DNA from: Albibeggiatoa sp964388965
GTDB taxonomy: Bacteria; Pseudomonadota; Gammaproteobacteria; Beggiatoales; Beggiatoaceae
Direction: 5' to 3'
Assembly (NCBI GenBank): GCA_964388965.1
Contig: CAYMCP010000025.1
Span: forward strand, 1-41,858
Length of the DNA: 41,858 nucleotides
The first letter of the stretch is position 1, and each line of letters begins with the position of its first letter. Below, in pieces: positions 36,036 through 41,858 of the stretch. Under the pieces are notes generated by a model. The model did not search any database. It was not told where the DNA came from and saw only the letters and a program-made list of their open reading frames with translations. The position numbers were made by a program, and so were the translations under genes.

Positions 36036-39000
36036 CTATTCCGTAAAAGGTCGAATATAATCACAAATTTCATCAACCATAAAATTCTTTGCCATGTGAC
36101 GTATTTCTCGAACTAATGAGCGCAAACCTACATCTTCTTGCTCCAATTTATCTAAATAAGTTGTGATGCCCTGCACATCACCCATCATACCCAAATCAAA
36201 CAAAATTGCGGCTTGCTCTCTAGTCAAATTAACATCATTTAAATCAACATCCTCATCAGTTGGCTGTTGTTGAGCAACATAAGTCCAATCCAAAGCCAAG
36301 TATTGTTGTAAATAATCTAATAATACTTTAATTTGCAATGGTTTAGTAATAAAAACATTACAACCTGCATCAAAACTTTTCTGTTGATGCTCTTCAAATA
36401 CATCAGCAGACAACACAATCATAGGGATTCTTTTATGCTTACTGCGAATTCGCCGCATCATCTCAAAACCATCCATCACTGGCATATACAACTCAGTTAA
36501 TACCACATCTACGACGGCTTGATCATTCAAAATATCTAAACCTACCTGTCCATTTTCCGCTTGTAACAACTGAAAACCTAAAGGTTGCAATAAATTTACA
36601 ATAATATCTCTATTCACTTTCTTATCGTCTACAATTAAGATCGTATATTGTCCTTGTTTATAACCAGTTGGAGTATAACCCCCCACCACCAAATGACTTT
36701 TATCTTGCTCATTTTCAGTTTTCACCTCTGGCAAATGCAAATCAAACCAAAATCTTGTCCCCTCACCCAATTGACTACGCACTTGCAATTGTCCTCCCAT
36801 TTTATCGATTAACTCATGCGTAATAGACAAACCTAAACCTGTCCCTTGTTCTTTATAGGCATCTTCACCAACTTGTTGAAAAGGCAAGAAAATTTTATCT
36901 ATTTCTGTTTCCGCAATCCCAATACCCGTATCCAACACCTCAAAATATATAAAATCCTGCTGATAACTCACTCTTAAACTAACACAACCCTCTTCAGTAA
37001 ATTTAACGGCATTACCCAATAAATTAATTAAAACTTGACGCAAACGTTTTTCATCACCCTCAATTGTGTCAGGTAAATCTGACAACGCTTTATATTCAAA
37101 CTGAATATTTTTTTGCATGACACGCATTTTAAATAAATCAACAATGCCCGTAATAAATTCATTAAAATTAAATGGTTTAATAAATAATTCGATGCGTCCG
37201 GCTTCAATTTTCGCTAAATCCAACACGTCATTAATTAAATTTAACAAATAATCACCACTACGCTGAATAATTTGAATACCTTCAGCTTGCTTTTTCGTTA
37301 AAGTTTCGTCACGCGCTAAAATTTGTGTATAACCTAAAATACCATTTAATGGTGTACGCAATTCATGACTCATATTAGCTAAGAAAGTGCTTTTAGCTCT
37401 ATTAGCAACTTCGGCGGCTTCTTTTGCCTGTCGTAAACGACTTTCAAATTTTTTACGCTCGGTAATATCGAGAATTAACACTAATACTTTTTTATAACTA
37501 CTCTCAAATCCGGCAACAACGGAATACTGCATAGCGACGTGAATTTTATCGTTCGTTAAAGTACGATGTATAGCCTCGACCTCAAAATGGGTCAGCCCCT
37601 GCGCCAATGCGGAAAATAGCGCACTAAAGCTATCATAAGCATCAATCATCAAATGTGATAAATTTTTAATTAATTCTAACTTATCTTTAGCTTGATATAA
37701 ATTTAATGTAGCTTGATTAACATCAATAATATCAACCAAATCCAATAATTGATAAACTTGCTCAGGATGATGAGCAAAATGCTTATCAAAATTTGATATA
37801 CCCGTGGTACGTAAATAATCAACTCGTTGTTTTATTTTGGAAAAATCTTGCTCCCATAATGAAATCGGTGAAGAATTGAACAAATTACGGTAACGTATTT
37901 CACGATCACGCAATTCAGCTTCTGCCTGTTTACGATCAGAAATATCAGTTAAAATGCCACCAATGCCATATAATTTGTGACTGCTATCAAAAAGTGGAAA
38001 AGTCGTTGTCCAATAAGTATGTTCACTTTTACCCCAAGTGATATTTTCTTCTGCAATAACAGGTTTTTGACTACTTACTACTTTTTTATCAATTTTTCGT
38101 AATACTTCGATGTTAGGAAACAAGCTATAATCTGGCTTTCCAATAATTTGAGATTGAGGTAAATCTAATAAATTTGCTAATTTTTTACTTGCCATCGTAA
38201 TACGCCAAGACAAATCTTTAGCAAAAATTGCTGAAGGTGAATTATCTAAAACATTGGTTAAAATAGACTGACTTTCACGTAAAGCTTGTTCAGTTGATTT
38301 GCGTTGCTCGATTTCCCAGCTCATTAACTGATTGATTTCTGAAACTTTTTCAATCATTGAGTCAATACCCATCTGAATCATCCCAATTTCATCTTTCGCC
38401 TTTCCGCCAATACGCATATCTAAATTACCCTGTTCTATCTGTTTTAAAAATGCTAGGGTGTCATCAATACGCTTACTCGTTCGGCGAGTAAATAAATGTG
38501 ATAATAACAATAATGTGAGAAATAAAATCAAACCAAATAATACAACAAATTTTAAATAAGTCGCACGATGTTGAAAAATTTCAGATTCTGCTACAGAAAG
38601 TACAATTGTCCAATCCCATTTGCCGGTAGTCAAAAAGACAGCATAACGTGATTTATTTCGATAAGTGTATTGAATTTCACCATATTTTTGTCGCAATATC
38701 GTTTTGACAAAAGGGTAATAAAGTTGTTCTCCTTTTTCAAAATCCTTGTGTAGTATTACTTTTCCCTGCGGATTTAAAATGTATAAATGTCCAGTTTGAC
38801 CATAACGGTAATGCTTGAATTTTTCTAGTAATTTTTGTTGTGAACTGATGATATAACTTTCAATACCCAATACTCCAGAAAATTCTAAAGTTTCATATAA
38901 ATCGTCAATTTCTTTATTAATATTATTAATTTCTTTGCTAAACAATTCGTGATTCAATTTATAAACAATTTGATTAATAGAAAAATAACCCATTATTACG

Positions 39001-39065
39001 ATGGGAACAGCAAGCAGCGCGAGTAACAAAAAAGCAAATATATTAATTTTAGTTTGAATTTTCAT
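36036..39065 (-). CDS. Membrane hybrid histidine kinase with a Glu-substituted receiver
   Basis: A 1009-residue sensor kinase. TM1 (9-28) and TM2 (about 170-192) enclose a periplasmic Cache domain (GQTGHLYILNPQGKVILH, WDWTIVLSV). HAMP (about 195-250), PAS (about 270-390) and a second, divergent PAS (about 395-540) follow. The DHp has MSHELRTPLNGILGY with H567; HATPase motifs are NLLGNAVKFT, DTGIGIA and GTGLGLS. The receiver keeps the acidic pair (IVDDKK), the Ser in VLSAD and the Lys in TKPL, but the phosphoacceptor position is Glu (E858, in VVLTELYMPVMDG). A helical tail of about 65 residues matches the end of the kinase at 2019-3959. The domain order and tail suggest the two are paralogues. 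It converges on rnfA. Confidence 0.92.
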   Translation of the reverse strand: MKIQTKINIFAFLLLALLAVPIVIMGYFSINQIVYKLNHELFSKEINNINKEIDDLYETLEFSGVLGIESYIISSQQKLLEKFKHYRYGQTGHLYILNPQGKVILHKDFEKGEQLYYPFVKTILRQKYGEIQYTYRNKSRYAVFLTTGKWDWTIVLSVAESEIFQHRATYLKFVVLFGLILFLTLLLLSHLFTRRTSKRIDDTLAFLKQIEQGNLDMRIGGKAKDEIGMIQMGIDSMIEKVSEINQLMSWEIEQRKSTEQALRESQSILTNVLDNSPSAIFAKDLSWRITMASKKLANLLDLPQSQIIGKPDYSLFPNIEVLRKIDKKVVSSQKPVIAEENITWGKSEHTYWTTTFPLFDSSHKLYGIGGILTDISDRKQAEAELRDREIRYRNLFNSSPISLWEQDFSKIKQRVDYLRTTGISNFDKHFAHHPEQVYQLLDLVDIIDVNQATLNLYQAKDKLELIKNLSHLMIDAYDSFSALFSALAQGLTHFEVEAIHRTLTNDKIHVAMQYSVVAGFESSYKKVLVLILDITERKKFESRLRQAKEAAEVANRAKSTFLANMSHELRTPLNGILGYTQILARDETLTKKQAEGIQIIQRSGDYLLNLINDVLDLAKIEAGRIELFIKPFNFNEFITGIVDLFKMRVMQKNIQFEYKALSDLPDTIEGDEKRLRQVLINLLGNAVKFTEEGCVSLRVSYQQDFIYFEVLDTGIGIAETEIDKIFLPFQQVGEDAYKEQGTGLGLSITHELIDKMGGQLQVRSQLGEGTRFWFDLHLPEVKTENEQDKSHLVVGGYTPTGYKQGQYTILIVDDKKVNRDIIVNLLQPLGFQLLQAENGQVGLDILNDQAVVDVVLTELYMPVMDGFEMMRRIRSKHKRIPMIVLSADVFEEHQQKSFDAGCNVFITKPLQIKVLLDYLQQYLALDWTYVAQQQPTDEDVDLNDVNLTREQAAILFDLGMMGDVQGITTYLDKLEQEDVGLRSLVREIRHMAKNFMVDEICDYIRPFTE

Positions 39066-39255
39066 AGAACAGTACCTTATAAGGATACTTAAAGAATTTT
39101 ATATGTAATTTTTCGTAAAAAATATTGTTTTAAATACTATTAGATTTTTATAATTTCTTGCTCTAACGATTTTCGTCAGAATACAGCCAAGATGCTCTAG
39201 GTAAATAGTAAAAAGATTAAAAATACAGACCTTAAATAGACTTTATACTAATGCA

Positions 39256-40113
39256 CTATTTATTTTTTTCGGGTAATAAAAATAGTTGTGCAACTTGTTC
39301 GCTACCAATTTGATATTGCACTTTTTTAGCGGGATAAGCAAGGATGAATTCAGGTTCTTTAGCAATGACAGTAAATTGTAAAATTTGCTCTTCCATCAAG
39401 GTAATTTCAATTTGTTCCAGTGCAGGTTTTGGCTCGTAATGTCGTACGCTAAAAGCCTGTAAATCTTGCCATGCCTTGACTAAACCATAAATTGCATCCG
39501 CACTGCCATCAATAGATTCATTAACTGGAGTAAGCAATTTCCACTGTTGATCTTGCTTTTGTAATAATAAATTAGGCAATTTTAATTTAGTAATCACTGC
39601 CTGTTCTCCTAATGGAGATAGACTAGCAAACAATGTTGCATCACCCGTTAAAAAATAAGAAATGGTATCTATAGCTAAATATACTTTACCGTTCAATAAT
39701 ACATAACGTCTCCCGTCATTATCATTAAATGGCGATTTTCTTCCTAGACCTAACTTAATACCATCTACTGTTAGCTGTATAATTGGTTGTTCTAGCTCCA
39801 ATTCCTCAAGATTAATCGGCGGTTTTAATTGTACATAATGCTTGGTAGTGAGAAACTGTAAAATATTGTCAATGCGAAATTGATTTGCGGGCAATTGTAA
39901 TGGTGTAATGATTTGCCATTGGCGCTGCTGTTTTGCCAATACGATGTCAGATTTAGCATAACTGATGCTGATTTTTTGTACTTGGTCTTTATTTATTTTA
40001 ATGAGCGGCTCTATTGACATCGGTGCATTGGCTTTCCATTTTAATAGCGCAATTGTTGCCAAACTCAATACAATTAAAACCAATAAAATATTTAATAACC
40101 ACCGATTTTGCAT
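39256..40113 (-). CDS. DUF4340 domain membrane-anchored protein
   Basis: A 285-residue protein with one N-terminal membrane segment (about 7-23) and a periplasmic domain with the DUF4340 pattern: repeated beta-rich units such as WQIITPLQLPANQFRIDNIL and WKLLTPVNESIDGSADAI, and LGLGRKSPFNDNDGRRYVLL. No catalytic residues are known for the family. Its ATG overlaps the TAA of the GldG-like gene by one base (TAATG), so it is translationally coupled to it. In many proteobacteria DUF4340 follows GldG in a cluster with an ABC-2 permease and ATPase; here only these two genes are found. Confidence 0.85.
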   Translation of the reverse strand: MQNRWLLNILLVLIVLSLATIALLKWKANAPMSIEPLIKINKDQVQKISISYAKSDIVLAKQQRQWQIITPLQLPANQFRIDNILQFLTTKHYVQLKPPINLEELELEQPIIQLTVDGIKLGLGRKSPFNDNDGRRYVLLNGKVYLAIDTISYFLTGDATLFASLSPLGEQAVITKLKLPNLLLQKQDQQWKLLTPVNESIDGSADAIYGLVKAWQDLQAFSVRHYEPKPALEQIEITLMEEQILQFTVIAKEPEFILAYPAKKVQYQIGSEQVAQLFLLPEKNK

Positions 40114-41495
40114 TAAATTTTTCTCCGTTTCAGCCAGACCAACATACCAGTAATTAATAAACTAACTGGCAATATAATGATAAAAAAGATAGCAAGTAAA
40201 TTAAATGTAGTTGGATTGAGATAAAATTTAGATTCCGTGTTAGTCTGCACAGGTATTTCAATGAAATCATCATCTTGTACTAACCAATTTAACATACGCA
40301 AACTAAGTTCTAAATTACCACCATTACCAATAAATGTGTTAGAAATAAAATCCCCATCCCCTAACAATAATATACGTTGTTGTATTTGCTCAAGATTACG
40401 AGTTATAGCAATAGCAATCGTTAAAGGACCATCAATATCTTGATCTTGATTAAACAGGACTTCGCCCTCAAGTGTGTTCGTTTCTGACCAGATTTCGGGT
40501 GCTGTGGTTAATAAATCAACTGTTTCCCATTCCTCTGAGGGAGTAAGTTGCAAACCGACCGCATTAGGAAATAAAGTATCTTGTTGAAAATTAGCTAAAA
40601 TTTCATGTGGGCTATGGTATGACAAAGCAGGCAACACTAACATACCCGGATTATTTGAGCCAACCCAGCTATTTGGATCGACTAATACCCCAGCTACTAA
40701 CGTTAAATTCAATAATTCTGCTAACGGTTCTAATCCGTGAAGTGACTCGTTGGGTTCTAACATCCATAACAAATGCCTTCCTTGTTCAACATATTGTTTT
40801 ATTAGATCAATTTCACCAGTTAATAAATTTACTTGTGGATTTGCGATAACGAGTAATTCAATATTTTCAGGTATTTCAGTTTGTTGGCTTAAATTTAAGG
40901 ATTGAATTTCAAAACCCGTACTTGCTAATTCTTGTGCCCACGAGTTTAAATCATGATTTGCCTTTCCTGATGGTTTACGCTCGCCATGACCTTGCAAAAA
41001 AGCGATGTGATGTTTTTGATTGCGCGCTAGACGCTGTAAAGTTTTAGAAATTTCTTGTTCAGTCAATAACTCGGCTAGTTGCTGAATTATTTCGATGCGA
41101 TTTTGATAGCGCAATTCCAGCACAGCAAATAATTTTCCTTGCGGTGTCATTTTGATATTTAAGCTTTTAGTTTTGTCTGGTACAGTGTAAGGGTCTATGA
41201 ATTTTATTGTTATATCATGTTTTTCGCGCTGGTACTTGGCGATTAAATCCGCAACCATTTTACGATTCATTTCATCATTTTCGATATAAACAGTTATTTC
41301 AATAGGATCAGAAAATTGTTTTAATATCATTTGACTAGGGTGAGTTAGAGTATGTTTTGCATTGCGTGTCCAGTCTGCTTGGTAAACGTATTCCGTGCTC
41401 AACCATGCTAATAAAGCTGTTATTGTTAATAGTAATAACATAAAAATTAAATTATTAATACGCAAAGATAAACGAGTGCGAGAAGTGATTTTCAT
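40113..41495 (-). CDS. GldG-family ABC-associated substrate-binding-like membrane protein
   Basis: A 460-residue protein with an N-terminal membrane segment (about 14-31), a periplasmic domain and a C-terminal segment (about 434-456) ending in KRRKI. The GldG/IFT52-like region includes TLTHPSQMILKQFSDPIEITVYI, HIAFLQGHGERKP and LLVIANPQVNLLTGEIDLIKQYVEQG, plus LLGDGDFISN near the end. GldG is the auxiliary subunit of an ABC system first known from gliding flavobacteria, but relatives are common in non-gliding proteobacteria. The expected upstream permease and ATPase genes are absent: the 363 bases upstream hold a repeat element. A role in surface export or motility is inference. Confidence 0.85.
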   Translation of the reverse strand: MKITSRTRLSLRINNLIFMLLLLTITALLAWLSTEYVYQADWTRNAKHTLTHPSQMILKQFSDPIEITVYIENDEMNRKMVADLIAKYQREKHDITIKFIDPYTVPDKTKSLNIKMTPQGKLFAVLELRYQNRIEIIQQLAELLTEQEISKTLQRLARNQKHHIAFLQGHGERKPSGKANHDLNSWAQELASTGFEIQSLNLSQQTEIPENIELLVIANPQVNLLTGEIDLIKQYVEQGRHLLWMLEPNESLHGLEPLAELLNLTLVAGVLVDPNSWVGSNNPGMLVLPALSYHSPHEILANFQQDTLFPNAVGLQLTPSEEWETVDLLTTAPEIWSETNTLEGEVLFNQDQDIDGPLTIAIAITRNLEQIQQRILLLGDGDFISNTFIGNGGNLELSLRMLNWLVQDDDFIEIPVQTNTESKFYLNPTTFNLLAIFFIIILPVSLLITGMLVWLKRRKI

Positions 41496-41682
41496 AGTGA
41501 TAGTTTTATGGTAATGCTTGATATAGACGATATTTTAACCTAAAACGCTAATGTTAGGATGAGAAATCATTTTGTTGGCAGGAAATTACTCTAAAATTCT
41601 ATAAAAACGTTGTCAAAAAATCCGCCCACTTATGAAATGCTAGATTTTTTTAGCTATTGAGCTAAGAAACTTTAAAAACACT

Positions 41683-41806
41683 TAGGCGTTACGCAGTTCA
41701 AATAAAAATTTGTCTCATTTCCTCGTCCCAATGGTCTCCGTTGGGATGCAGCATGGACGCTCTGCGTCCTGATTTATTGTGAGTTACAAATATTGTGAGT
41801 TGCAAC
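41683..41806. repeat. Palindromic MITE-like element, copy 4, right end degenerate
   Basis: Begins TAGGCGTTACGCAGTTCAAA (41683-41702), matching the left end of copy 2. It has both internal palindromes: TCCCAATGGTCTCCG...TTGGGA and an intact GGACGCTCTGCGTCC (41755-41769), then a GTGAGTTACAAATATTGTGAG tail. The matching right terminal repeat is missing or decayed; AACTTGCGTAAGG near 41824 may be its remnant. The rest of 41496-41858 shows no gene. Confidence 0.8.
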
Positions 41807-41858
41807 AATACCCTCGCCATTAAACTTGCGTAAGGGGGCTGTGAATTCTACCTAACTG

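Noticed and set aside
1..41858. CRISPR arrays, tRNA or rRNA genes
   Set aside because: No regularly spaced repeats with unique spacers, no cloverleaf-like sequences and no rRNA signature seen in the gaps between genes.

Overview
The window is AT-rich chromosomal DNA from a Gram-negative bacterium. Full-length gammaproteobacterial-type housekeeping proteins (class I FBPase, DnaJ, GlmS, MtnA, RnfA), very large multi-PAS kinases, and families of small palindromic repeats together suggest a sulfur-oxidising gammaproteobacterium of the Beggiatoa/Thiotrichaceae type. That assignment is inference; there is no rRNA or other taxonomic marker in the window. A 100-N scaffold gap lies at 26383-26482.

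Layout. 1-878: the 3' end of an unknown gene and a long intergenic stretch with a palindromic repeat. 879-4461: hypD, then a divergent pair of a MetOD1 sensor-like protein and a hybrid histidine kinase. 5095-15627: the most interesting block, all on the + strand. It holds a 1168-residue fusion of a periplasmic binding protein, a Cys-loop-receptor-like ligand-binding domain, an MscS-type channel and a cyclic-nucleotide-binding domain, then an orphan TRAP-type binding lipoprotein, a 1560-residue dCache/GAF/five-PAS kinase with a FixL-like haem PAS, and a coupled zinc alcohol dehydrogenase. 15651-17809 (-): an ABC-2 permease, a membrane-anchored helical protein and a type IV prepilin-like protein. 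17930-22443 (+): a YejF-type double ABC ATPase, a hybrid kinase and fructose-1,6-bisphosphatase. 22520-25969 (-): a YhaN-type SMC-like ATPase. 25970-26656: palindromic repeats around the assembly gap. 26657-27787: dnaJ. 27913-34000 (-): a large secreted beta-helix protein, glmS and mtnA. 33998-35992 (+): a DUF3754/TMEM143 protein and rnfA. 36036-41495 (-): a hybrid kinase with a Glu in place of the receiver phosphoacceptor Asp, then a DUF4340/GldG pair. The right end carries another palindromic repeat.

How the genes relate. Signalling dominates: four histidine kinases (three hybrids) and no stand-alone response regulator. Several genes that usually sit in clusters stand alone here: hypD without other hyp genes, dnaJ without dnaK/grpE, rnfA without rnfBCDGE, yhaN without its nuclease partner, and gldG/DUF4340 without the ABC permease and ATPase. 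The best candidate for something undescribed is the 5095-9621 unit: a channel that appears built to respond to extracellular ligand, membrane tension and cytoplasmic cyclic nucleotide, followed 18 bases later by a lipoprotein binding protein. I found no tRNA, rRNA, CRISPR array, transposase or phage gene.
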